Below are positions 8,150 through 15,239 of a DNA stretch of 64,000 nt, in pieces (the stretch's first letter is position 1; every line of letters begins with the position of its first letter). The stretch spans positions 806,001-870,000 of the forward strand of contig NZ_CADIJX010000002.1 of assembly GCF_902859625.1 (NCBI RefSeq). Direction: 5' to 3'. The stretch comes from Achromobacter pestifer (GTDB lineage Bacteria > Pseudomonadota > Gammaproteobacteria > Burkholderiales > Burkholderiaceae_B). Made by a program: the position numbers and the translations under genes. The notes under the pieces are model-generated. The model was not told the origin of the DNA. It did not search any database and saw only the letters and a list, made by a program, of their open reading frames with translations.

Positions 8150-9406
8150 CTAGGTATCAGCGCGCATCAGCCACGTGGAGTTTTCGTTCAACTCGATGCC
8201 GGCGGTTGGGCCGACAAGCACGGTGCCGCCGATGTTCGCCATGTGGCGGCCAAAGGCGCAATTCGGTTCAAAGGCAAAGCACATGCCCTCCTGCAAAGGC
8301 AGTTCCCGCCCAACGGTGGGGAGGCGCTTGATGTCAGGATAACGGGCGGCTTCGGGCAGTGATTCTATGCCAGGTGCGGTGCCGAATCCCACCGGGCCGT
8401 AGGGATTCAGGCTGTGGATCAGGGGATGGACGTGCCAGCCGCCGGCCGCCAGCAGCGGCTCCTCCATGGCATCGACGACATCGCCGAAGGTGCTGCCGAC
8501 ACGCAGTGACTGCACGCCCGCCTCGTAGCTGGCGCGGGCAACGTCCGCCGCGCGCAGGATATCGGGATGCACCTCGCCGATCGCCACGGCGGCCTGATGC
8601 TGCGTCTCCATCATGCCGTACAGGGCGAAGATCTCCGACAACACCAGGTCGCCCTCGCGCAATATCCGGGGCGCCTGGGCACGGTACTGCCATGCCGCCG
8701 GCCCCCATCCTATGTACTCCGGCCCGGACCCTAGCAGGATTTCAGCCGTGTAGCCGCCCATCGAAAAGCACGTTGCCGTGACCGCCGCCACCAAGTCCGC
8801 TTCCGACACGCCCGGCTTGGCGGTTGCCCGCAAGGTCTCGCTCATGGCTTCGCCGATATGCGCGGCGTAGCGCAGCAAGGCAATTTCCTCGTCGCTCTTG
8901 ATGGACGCGCGCTGGAAAAATGGCCGGAATACCGGGATGAACGCCGCGTCCGGCATGGCCTGGGCCAAATCCTGAAGGGTCCGCGCGGGCATCGCCCCAT
9001 CGAAATAGAAGGGCGGGTAAGGCTCCAGCCCGATCACGCCGATTCGGGTTCCGTTCATGCCGCGGCTTGCCAGCCAAGCGCCAACGTCACGTCCAGTCTT
9101 GCCGATGAACAACTGTTCGGGCGTGATCCATTGCAGGTCGCCGCGTAGCGCCGCTTGCATGTGGTCCGCCACCATCAACGACGCAAACGTGTACACCCGC
9201 GGCGTTTCGTCACCGACGAAGACCACCATCGACCCGGGCCGGTCATTGGTGAAATAGCAGTCCTGCGCAAAGCCGGCCGGCGCTGCGGCCTCCCGGTCGC
9301 CATACACGATCAAGGCTTCCAGGCGCTCGGCGGCCATGAGCTCGCGGGCAAGCTGCCAGCGGCGGTCGCGTTCAAGCAGGGACAAGGAAGAAGGGGGCAT
9401 GGGCAT
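8150..9406 (-). CDS. M24 (Xaa-Pro peptidase/creatinase) fold protein with degenerate metal site
   Basis: A 418-residue two-domain protein: a creatinase-like N-terminal domain (residues 1-165) and a pita-bread M24 domain (170-415). The start at 9406 has AGGA 7 nt upstream. The usual five metal ligands (D, D, H, E, E) are not kept. The first Asp position reads L-V-L-S-E (Glu258), the second falls on M-E-T-Q (Glu267/Gln269), the last Glu is replaced in N-I-G-G-T-V, and only the F-E-P Glu380 and His residues 325-331 are clearly present. Non-peptidase M24 proteins such as creatinase and DddP are known, so a lyase or other hydrolase role is possible. It is co-transcribed with the TetR gene. Confidence 0.8.
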   Translation of the reverse strand: MPMPPSSLSLLERDRRWQLARELMAAERLEALIVYGDREAAAPAGFAQDCYFTNDRPGSMVVFVGDETPRVYTFASLMVADHMQAALRGDLQWITPEQLFIGKTGRDVGAWLASRGMNGTRIGVIGLEPYPPFYFDGAMPARTLQDLAQAMPDAAFIPVFRPFFQRASIKSDEEIALLRYAAHIGEAMSETLRATAKPGVSEADLVAAVTATCFSMGGYTAEILLGSGPEYIGWGPAAWQYRAQAPRILREGDLVLSEIFALYGMMETQHQAAVAIGEVHPDILRAADVARASYEAGVQSLRVGSTFGDVVDAMEEPLLAAGGWHVHPLIHSLNPYGPVGFGTAPGIESLPEAARYPDIKRLPTVGRELPLQEGMCFAFEPNCAFGRHMANIGGTVLVGPTAGIELNENSTWLMRADT

Positions 9407-9445
9407 GGCTCGGTCCTGAAGTGGAAGGAATGGGCCGCAAATATA

Positions 9446-9465
9446 ATTCATTCAAATGAATGAAT
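9446..9465. promoter_or_regulatory. candidate TetR-family operator
   Basis: Perfect inverted repeat ATTCATTCA-AA-TGAATGAAT, a 9-bp arm with a 2-nt spacer. It lies 40 nt upstream of the M24-like gene, whose operon ends with a TetR regulator. Arm length and position fit a TetR autorepression site. Confidence 0.65.
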
Positions 9466-9520
9466 CAATATTGGCCAGGGGTGTGCCCGTATTGACCATG
9501 CCTTGTGCTGTGGATTATTC

Positions 9521-9562
9521 TTGTTCGATATTAAGGAACTTAAGTTCCGTTTTATGGAACAA
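9521..9562. promoter_or_regulatory. nested inverted repeats, candidate IclR operator
   Basis: Contains the 14-bp palindrome GGAACTTAAGTTCC (9535-9548), which shares its right arm with a second repeat GTTCC-N7-GGAAC (9544-9560). An outer TTGTTC (9521-9526) pairs with GGAACAA (9556-9562). It ends 2 nt before the IclR start codon, suggesting autoregulation and perhaps control of the operon below. Confidence 0.65.
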
Positions 9563-9564
9563 GA

Positions 9565-10332
9565 ATGAGCATTCTAGATGGCGTTCAACGTGTCCTCGCG
9601 CTGTATGCGGAAGGCGCGGCGGACCTGAGCTTTACCGAAGTCGCCGCGCGCCTGGCGATGCCCAAAAGCACGGCGTCACGCCTCTTGAATCAGATGCAGC
9701 ATTACGGCATGCTGGATCAGGATGCGGCCACGCGGCGCTATCGCACGGGCGCCTTGCTGGCTCAGGCGGTACGTGCCGGCATGGCCGCCACGCCGCTGGA
9801 CGAATGTTGCCGCGCCGTGCTGGCCCGCTTGTCGGACGACAGCGGCTTGACGGCCTATCTATCCACGCTGAATCAACGTGAAACGGTGGTGCTGCAACGG
9901 CTGAATGGTTCGCATCCGGTGCAAGTGCTGTCGCCGCCCGGATCGCGCCGCAATGCCTCGGGCACGGCGATGGGCCGAGCCCTGCTGTCGCGCCTGAGCG
10001 ATGTCGAATTCCAAACCTTGTATGGCACCGACCCCGCCCAACCCTTGCCGATGGAAGGCCGTGATTGCCCCGCCACCGTGGGGGATCTGGTCCGCCTGGT
10101 GGAACAGACGCGCGCCGACCATTGCGGCGTCGCCATCGATCAGGCCATGCCCGGCATCGGCGCCGTGGCGGCCGCGGTACGTGACCCGGCCACCGGTGAA
10201 TTGCGTGGCCTGTGCCTGTCATTCGTCTCGTTCCAGGCCGACGCGGCCCGGGTCGCGCGCTTGCGCGATTCGGTCTTGCAGCAGGTGGCGGCGCTGGGCC
10301 GTGAGTTGAACGATCCCTATTGGCTAGGCTGA
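9565..10332 (+). CDS. IclR family transcriptional regulator
   Basis: A 255-residue regulator. The N-terminal winged HTH (residues 1-65) contains A-A-R-L-A-M-P-K-S-T-A-S-R-L-L as the recognition helix. The C-terminal IclR effector domain contains S-G-T-A-M-G-R-A-L-L near residue 132 and a D-Q-A-M-P-G-I-G-A-V-A-A-A-V segment. It diverges from the M24-like/tetR unit and reads in the same direction as pepE-DUF1177-aroM-bug, 66 nt upstream of pepE. It is the likely local regulator of that catabolic cluster. Confidence 0.9.
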   Translation: MSILDGVQRVLALYAEGAADLSFTEVAARLAMPKSTASRLLNQMQHYGMLDQDAATRRYRTGALLAQAVRAGMAATPLDECCRAVLARLSDDSGLTAYLSTLNQRETVVLQRLNGSHPVQVLSPPGSRRNASGTAMGRALLSRLSDVEFQTLYGTDPAQPLPMEGRDCPATVGDLVRLVEQTRADHCGVAIDQAMPGIGAVAAAVRDPATGELRGLCLSFVSFQADAARVARLRDSVLQQVAALGRELNDPYWLG

Positions 10333-10398
10333 ACCTCTTCCTTTTTCGATGCGTCCGCGCGGGCGCGATCCAGAACATCCCTTGACGGAATCTTTCCC

Positions 10399-11103
10399 AT
10401 GAACCTCTTGCTACTCAGCAATTCCAGCAGCGACGCCGGTTATCTGGTCCACGCCATGCCGGACATCCGTGAACTGATCGACACCCTGCCGCAAGGCGCG
10501 GCCGCCGTGTTCGTGCCGTACGCTGGCGTCACCCGTGACTGGGACGACTACACCGCCCTGGTGGTGTCCGCGCTGGCGGACACCGGCCTGGCCATCCAGG
10601 GCCTGCATCGCGCCGAGGACCCCGTGGCGGCGCTGGAAAGCGCCCAAGTCATCATCGTCGGCGGCGGCAACACGTTCAATCTGCTGGGCCAGTTGCGCCG
10701 CCAGGGCTTGCTGGACGTTGTGGCTCGCCGCGTGCGCGAAGGCGCCGCCTACCTGGGCTGGAGCGCCGGTTCCAACCTGACTTGCCCCAGCATCTGCACC
10801 ACCAACGACATGCCCATCGTCGATCCGGAAGGGTTTGATGCCTTGGGTCTGCTGTCGTTCCAGATCAACCCGCACTACACCAATGCCCATCCGCCCGGAC
10901 ATCGCGGTGAAACGCGCGCCCAGCGCCTGACCGAGTTCTGCACGCTGAACCCGGACATGCCCGTGCTGGGCCTGCCCGAAGGGGCCGCGTTGCGCGTGCG
11001 GGGCGATAAGGTCGCGCTGGTTGGCCCGCATGATGCTCCGCTGTTCCTGGGGCACGACGAGCCGCGCGTGTTCCGCCCTGGCCCGCTGGAGATCCCGGCA
11101 TGA
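10399..11103 (+). CDS. pepE: dipeptidase E (peptidase S51)
   Basis: A 234-residue alpha-aspartyl dipeptidase of family S51. The nucleophile elbow G-W-S-A-G-S-N carries the catalytic Ser at about residue 121, and G-G-G-N-T-F is near residue 90; the C-terminal half keeps the Q-I-N-P-H-Y-T-N segment containing the active-site His. PepE cleaves Asp-X dipeptides in the cytoplasm. It overlaps the DUF1177 gene by 4 nt (ATGA), so its product probably acts with DUF1177 and AroM on a peptide-like substrate. Confidence 0.9.
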   Translation: MNLLLLSNSSSDAGYLVHAMPDIRELIDTLPQGAAAVFVPYAGVTRDWDDYTALVVSALADTGLAIQGLHRAEDPVAALESAQVIIVGGGNTFNLLGQLRRQGLLDVVARRVREGAAYLGWSAGSNLTCPSICTTNDMPIVDPEGFDALGLLSFQINPHYTNAHPPGHRGETRAQRLTEFCTLNPDMPVLGLPEGAALRVRGDKVALVGPHDAPLFLGHDEPRVFRPGPLEIPA

Positions 11104-12029
11104 AGCAGGTGATCGATACCATCGAACTGCTGTCGTCCGCGCACATCACGGGCGAAGCGGTGGCGCAGGTGCTGCGTCAGGCCGGCCAATGCGATGTGGA
11201 AGTGACCCGCCTTGAACGCGACGGCGCGGCGACGGAGTTCCTGTCCATCGTCATCCCCGGCGCGGACGACTCGGCGCCGCAATTGGGCATCGTCGGCCGC
11301 CTGGGCGGCATCGGCGCACGCCCCGCGGTCACGGGCCTGGTGTCCGACAGCGACGGTGCGGTGGTGGCCATTGCGACGGCGCTCAAGCTGATGGCGATGG
11401 CACGGCAAGGCGACGTCCTGCCCGGCACGGTGCGCATCCGCACGCACATCTGCCCGCGCGCGGGCACGCGCCCGCACCATCCGGTGCCGATGATGCGTTC
11501 GCCGTTCCCCATGCGCGAAATGATGTCGCATGAAGTGGACCCGCGCATGGACGCGATCCTGTCCGTCGATACCACGCGCGGCAATCGCCTGGTCAACAAG
11601 CGCGGCGTGGCGCTGACGCCGGTCGCCAAGCAAGGCTATCTGCTGCGCATTCCGGAAACCATGCTGGACGTGATGGGGTGGGTCAGCGGCGAATTGCCCG
11701 TGACCCTGCCGCTGACCACGCAAGACATCACGCCTTATGAAAATGGCTTGTGGCACGTGAATTCGCTGATGCAGCCGGCCATCGTCACCGATGCGCCGGT
11801 CGTGGGCGTGGCGTTGACCGCGCAGACCACCGTGCCGGGTTGCGCAACGGGTGTCACCAACGCCGTGGATGCCGACGTCGCGATGCGCTTCTGCATCGAA
11901 ATCGCCAAGCTGTACGGCCAGCGCACAATGACTTTCTTCGATGAGGCGGAGTGGCACGCGCTGCAAAGCCGCTATGGGTCGATGGCGCATCTGCAAACCG
12001 TGGGCCGCGATACCGGCGGCACGGCATGA
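11100..12029 (+). CDS. DUF1177 family protein
   Basis: A 309-residue protein that I recognise as DUF1177, of unknown biochemical role. Acidic and histidine motifs stand out: I-P-G-A-D-D near residue 55, S-D-S-D-G-A-V-V-A at 82-90, T-H-I-C-P-R at 115-120 and R-P-H-H-P-V-P at 124-130. The S-D-S-D-G stretch followed by an Ala-rich helix recalls the metal-site region of M20/M28/M42 aminopeptidases, but this is only an impression. It is translationally coupled to pepE upstream and aroM downstream. Confidence 0.8.
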   Translation: MKQVIDTIELLSSAHITGEAVAQVLRQAGQCDVEVTRLERDGAATEFLSIVIPGADDSAPQLGIVGRLGGIGARPAVTGLVSDSDGAVVAIATALKLMAMARQGDVLPGTVRIRTHICPRAGTRPHHPVPMMRSPFPMREMMSHEVDPRMDAILSVDTTRGNRLVNKRGVALTPVAKQGYLLRIPETMLDVMGWVSGELPVTLPLTTQDITPYENGLWHVNSLMQPAIVTDAPVVGVALTAQTTVPGCATGVTNAVDADVAMRFCIEIAKLYGQRTMTFFDEAEWHALQSRYGSMAHLQTVGRDTGGTA

Positions 12030-12715
12030 GCGCGCCGCAATCGCGCCGCGTGGCCTTCTTCACGATCGGCCAGTCGCCGCGCAGCGATGTCGTGCCCGAG
12101 ATGTCGCGCCTGCTGGGCGAACAGGTCCGCATCGACGAGTTCGGCGCATTGGACGGCCTGGACGAGGCGGCGCTTGCCGCCCTGGCGCCGCGCGCGGGTG
12201 AATACCGCTTCGCCACGCGCTTGCGTGATGGCGCGCAGATCGAATTGGATGCCGCTGCCGCCGAGGCGCGGCTGGCCGAGGTCATGCGACAGGCGGACGG
12301 GGCAGGGTATGACGTGTTGGTGCCGCTATGCACCGGCACGGCCATTGCGCCGATGCGCACGCTGGTCGTTGAACCCCAGCAAGTCGTTGACCACCTGGTT
12401 GCCGGTCTGTCGCAGCACTGCCGCAAGGTGGGTTTGATCGTGCCCTTGGCCGAGCAGGTCGATTTCTTTCACATGGCTGTGCCCTTGTCGTGCGAGACCC
12501 AGGTCGAGCACGCCTCGCCGTATGAAGCCGACGCCGATCAAGCCGCGCGCAACTTTGCGCAAGCCGGGCAGGCGTTGGCTTCGTGCGACCTGATCGTCAT
12601 GCATTGCATGGGCTACGCCGACCGCATGCGCCAGGCCGTCGCGCAAGCGTCTGGCCGGCCGGTGCTGCTGTCCAACCGCCTGGTCGCCCAGGCGTTGGCG
12701 CAGCTATTGGAATAA
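12026..12715 (+). CDS. AroM family protein
   Basis: A 229-residue AroM-family protein. The ATG at 12026 overlaps the DUF1177 stop by 4 nt; the frame is open further upstream but that is not needed. It starts with the family's F-x-T-I-G-Q-S-P-R-x-D-x-x-P-E pattern. Two cysteine motifs, P-L-C-T-G-T (about residue 104) and M-H-C-M-G-Y (about residue 195), mirror the two catalytic cysteines of Asp/Glu/hydantoin racemases, so a racemase-like activity is a reasonable guess. No enzymatic role is established for AroM that I know of. Confidence 0.85.
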   Translation: MSAPQSRRVAFFTIGQSPRSDVVPEMSRLLGEQVRIDEFGALDGLDEAALAALAPRAGEYRFATRLRDGAQIELDAAAAEARLAEVMRQADGAGYDVLVPLCTGTAIAPMRTLVVEPQQVVDHLVAGLSQHCRKVGLIVPLAEQVDFFHMAVPLSCETQVEHASPYEADADQAARNFAQAGQALASCDLIVMHCMGYADRMRQAVAQASGRPVLLSNRLVAQALAQLLE

Positions 12716-12736
12716 CGCCGCCGAAGCTGTCCGATG

Positions 12737-12805
12737 CCACGCTGCGGGCCGTCTGTTCGCAGCGTGGCCGAACGAGCGGCGAGGGGAGACGAAGCGTTCT
12801 TCGTC
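12737..12805 (+). other. two consecutive stem-loops between aroM and the Bug gene
   Basis: The first stem is CCACGCTGCG / CGCAGCGTGG (12737-12746 and 12758-12767), 10 bp perfect with an 11-nt loop. The second is GACGAA / TTCGTC (12788-12793 and 12800-12805) with a 6-nt loop. Neither has a T-run. They may set differential mRNA stability so that the periplasmic binding protein is made in excess. Confidence 0.5.
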
Positions 12806-12830
12806 AATTCATTGTTGGGAGTGTCTTTTC

Positions 12831-13820
12831 ATGTTCAGCCGTACTTTGCATCGCGCCGCAGGCGCTCTGTTCACCGTCACCGCCCTGACGGCCACGCCCG
12901 CGCTCGCCGCCGATGCGTGGAAACCCACCAAGCCCGTGCGGCTGCTGGTGGGCTTCGCGCCCGGCGGCTCGGCCGATACGCTGGCTCGTTTGCTGGCCGA
13001 ACCGCTGTCCCAGCGGCTGGGCCAGACCGTCGTCGTTGAAAACCTGGCAGGCGCGGGTGGCAACATCATGGCGTACCGCCTGTCGCAGTCACCGGCCGAC
13101 GGCTACACCATCGGCATCGCCGCGGCCGGCTCCATGGCCATCACCCATGTTCTGAATCCCAAGGGCACGAACTACAAGCCCTCGGACTTCACGCCCATCA
13201 CGCTGGCTGCCGTGCAGCCCAACGTCGTCATCGTGAACAAGGACGTACCGGCCAATAACCTGGCCGAGCTCAAGGAATACTTCCAGAAGACGCCGACGGC
13301 TACCTATGGCACCGCTGGCGTGGGCATTTCCAACCACCTGATCGCCGAGACGATGCTGTACAAGATGGGCGTGAAGGTGCCGCATGCCGCCTACCGTGGC
13401 GCGGCGCCGGTCATCACCGACCTGTTGGGCGGCCACATCGCGATGACGATGGACAACATCTCGACGGCGGCGCCGTTGGCCTCCCAAGGCAAGGTCAAAG
13501 CCATTGCCGTGGCATCAATCAAGCGTTCGCCGCAATTGCCCAACGTGCCGACGCTGGACGAACAGGGCTTGAAGGGCTTTGACATGCCAACGTGGCAGGG
13601 CGTGTTCGCGCCCGCAGGGTTGCCGGCCGACGTGCTGGCGGCCTATTACGCCGCGCTGCAAGACGTGCTCAAGCAGCCGTCCGTCATTGAAAAGATGGCA
13701 GGCCTGGGGTCTGAACCGGTCACTGGCATGACGCCGGAAAAGACCAACCAGTTCCTGGAAAATGACCGCAAGCAATGGGCCGATATCGTGAAGGCCGCGA
13801 ATATCAGCCTGGAGCAGTAA
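12831..13820 (+). CDS. Bug family periplasmic solute-binding protein (TctC-like)
   Basis: A 329-residue protein with a Sec signal peptide ending near A-L-A-A-D (about residue 26). The mature part shows the Bug pattern: P-V-R-L-L-V-G-F-A-P-G-G-S-A-D near residue 35, V-E-N-L-A-G-A-G-G-N at about 66, the D-G-Y-T-I-G-I segment, and the conserved Y-R-G-A-A-P-V-I-T-D-L-L-G-G-H-I block. Bug proteins bind carboxylates, amino acids or amides. No TctAB membrane subunits are nearby. As last gene of the pepE-DUF1177-aroM set, it probably captures that pathway's substrate or is its sensor. Confidence 0.9.
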   Translation: MFSRTLHRAAGALFTVTALTATPALAADAWKPTKPVRLLVGFAPGGSADTLARLLAEPLSQRLGQTVVVENLAGAGGNIMAYRLSQSPADGYTIGIAAAGSMAITHVLNPKGTNYKPSDFTPITLAAVQPNVVIVNKDVPANNLAELKEYFQKTPTATYGTAGVGISNHLIAETMLYKMGVKVPHAAYRGAAPVITDLLGGHIAMTMDNISTAAPLASQGKVKAIAVASIKRSPQLPNVPTLDEQGLKGFDMPTWQGVFAPAGLPADVLAAYYAALQDVLKQPSVIEKMAGLGSEPVTGMTPEKTNQFLENDRKQWADIVKAANISLEQ

Positions 13821-13837
13821 GACAGGTTGCCGACAAG

Positions 13838-13863
13838 CCCTCCCGTAAAACGGAGGGTTTTTT
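13838..13863 (+). terminator. intrinsic terminator after the Bug gene
   Basis: Stem CCCTCC / GGAGGG (13838-13843 and 13852-13857) with an 8-nt loop followed by six T residues, 18 nt after the stop codon. Confidence 0.85.
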
Positions 13864-13889
13864 CATGCCGCAAGATACCGCGCTTGACT

Positions 13890-13911
13890 CTGAAGCTACT
13901 TCAGGCTTTTT
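13890..13911 (+). terminator. second, tandem intrinsic terminator
   Basis: Stem CTGAAG / CTTCAG with a 3-nt loop (13890-13904), then GC and a five-T run. It backs up the terminator 27 nt upstream and insulates the following zinc-ribbon gene. Confidence 0.6.
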
Positions 13912-13955
13912 CATGAGGCCTGGCAATACGCCGGAACGGCGATTCGGAGTCTGGA

Positions 13956-14252
13956 ATGGGCATATTGAAGCATCTGCTGGGTGGACAGGCCAGCCGCCAT
14001 GGGGGCGGGCATGGCCATGATGGGCATCGAGGCGGCACTTACGGGAATCCGCAGCAAGGCGCGCCCTTGCAGGCCACAGGCGTTGCCTGCAACCGTTGCG
14101 GCGCAGCGCAGGCGGCGGGCGGTCGATATTGTTCGCAATGCGGCGCCTCGCTTGCGGCGGCCGCATGTCCTCAGTGCCGAGCCCCCATCGTTGCGGGAAC
14201 GAGCTTTTGCGCACAGTGCGGCGCGGCTGTCGCGCGTGCGGTTCAGCCATGA
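13956..14252 (+). CDS. small double zinc-ribbon protein
   Basis: A 98-residue protein. Residues 11-30 are rich in Gly and His. Two complete C4 zinc ribbons follow: Cys45/48 with Cys59/62 (C-N-R-C...C-S-Q-C) and Cys71/74 with Cys85/88 (C-P-Q-C...C-A-Q-C). It overlaps the CDF transporter gene by 4 nt (ATGA), so the two are made together. The His-rich N-terminus plus ribbons next to a metal exporter suggest metal binding or sensing, but no activity can be assigned. Confidence 0.8.
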   Translation: MGILKHLLGGQASRHGGGHGHDGHRGGTYGNPQQGAPLQATGVACNRCGAAQAAGGRYCSQCGASLAAAACPQCRAPIVAGTSFCAQCGAAVARAVQP

Positions 14253-15142
14253 GCGACAGCCATCAGCACGGTGACGTGCGCGTCTTGCCCGAATCCCGTC
14301 TCTGGATCGCCTTTGCCCTGACCGGCACCTTCATGCTGGTGGAGATCGCCGGCGGAATGATCACAGGCAGCCTGGCATTGATTTCAGATGCCATGCACAT
14401 GCTGACCGACGCCATGGCGCTGCTGCTGGCGCTGGTGGCGATACGTGCGGGCCGCAAGGCGGCGGACCTGATGCGCACCTACGGATACGCCCGCTTCGAG
14501 ATTCTGGCGGCGGCGGTCAACGCGCTGGTGCTGCTGGGCGTCGCGTTCTACATTCTGTACGAGGCCTACCAGCGCTTGTCGGCGCCGCAGGATATCCAGT
14601 CGCTGGGGATGCTGGCCGTCGCCGTGGTCGGGTTGGTCGTCAATCTGATTTCGATGCGCATGCTGGCAAGCGCCAAGGACGAGAGCCTGAACGTGAAGGG
14701 CGCCTACCTGGAGGTATGGGCCGACATGCTGGGGTCGATCGGGGTGATCGTCGGCGCCGTGCTCATCTGGTTCACAGGCTGGCGCTGGGTGGATTCGGCG
14801 CTAGCGGTGGGCATCGGTTTCATGGTGTTCCCGCGCACCTGGACGCTGCTGCGCGAATGCGTGAACATCCTGCTCGAAGGCGTGCCGCCAGGCATGAGCT
14901 TGCAGGCCGTGCGCGACGCCATCGCCGGCACGGCCGGCGTGGCCTCCATCCACGACCTACACCTGTGGGCGGTGACGCAGAGCAACCCGATGCTGACAGG
15001 CCACGTGGTGTTGGCGGCCGGGTCGGACGCCGAACAGGTGCGTCGCGCCATCGAAACCCGGTTGCAGGCGGATTTCGACCTGCACCACACGACCCTACAG
15101 ATGGAGCGCGATGACCGCTCTGAAAAGGAACACATACATTGA
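14249..15142 (+). CDS. cation diffusion facilitator (CDF) family metal exporter
   Basis: A 297-residue transporter with six predicted membrane spans and a cytoplasmic C-terminal domain. TM2 carries the metal-site pattern D47...H50-x-x-x-D54 (S-D-A-M-H-M-L-T-D), and TM5 has the matching W-A-D-M-L-G-S, as in ZnT/CzcD-type Zn/Cd/Co exporters. The start at 14249 overlaps the zinc-ribbon stop; an upstream in-frame ATG at 14096 lies inside that gene and is rejected. Probable role: efflux of Zn2+ or a related ion in exchange for protons. Confidence 0.9.
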   Translation: MSDSHQHGDVRVLPESRLWIAFALTGTFMLVEIAGGMITGSLALISDAMHMLTDAMALLLALVAIRAGRKAADLMRTYGYARFEILAAAVNALVLLGVAFYILYEAYQRLSAPQDIQSLGMLAVAVVGLVVNLISMRMLASAKDESLNVKGAYLEVWADMLGSIGVIVGAVLIWFTGWRWVDSALAVGIGFMVFPRTWTLLRECVNILLEGVPPGMSLQAVRDAIAGTAGVASIHDLHLWAVTQSNPMLTGHVVLAAGSDAEQVRRAIETRLQADFDLHHTTLQMERDDRSEKEHIH

Positions 15143-15174
15143 GCGGGGCGGGGGGGCTTGGCGAGCTCCCGAGC

Positions 15175-15205
15175 AAAGAAAAACCCCTGTCCGGAAACAG
15201 GGGTT
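15175..15205 (-). terminator. intrinsic terminator for the coaBC side
   Basis: Perfect 9-bp stem AACCCCTGT / ACAGGGGTT (15182-15190 and 15197-15205) with a 6-nt loop. The A-rich stretch at 15176-15183 reads as a T-run on the minus strand, so it terminates transcription coming from coaBC, 35 nt after its stop. Confidence 0.85.
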
Positions 15206-15239
15206 CATCCACGGTCAAGTTACACCGCGAGGCCTGGCT

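Noticed and set aside
11951..12025. Upstream start for aroM
   Set aside because: It lies inside the DUF1177 gene; ATG 12026 forms the same ATGA overlap as the other genes of the operon and matches the family N-terminus.
12831..13820. Complete tripartite tricarboxylate transporter
   Set aside because: Only the binding protein is present; no TctA or TctB gene occurs in the window for either Bug protein.
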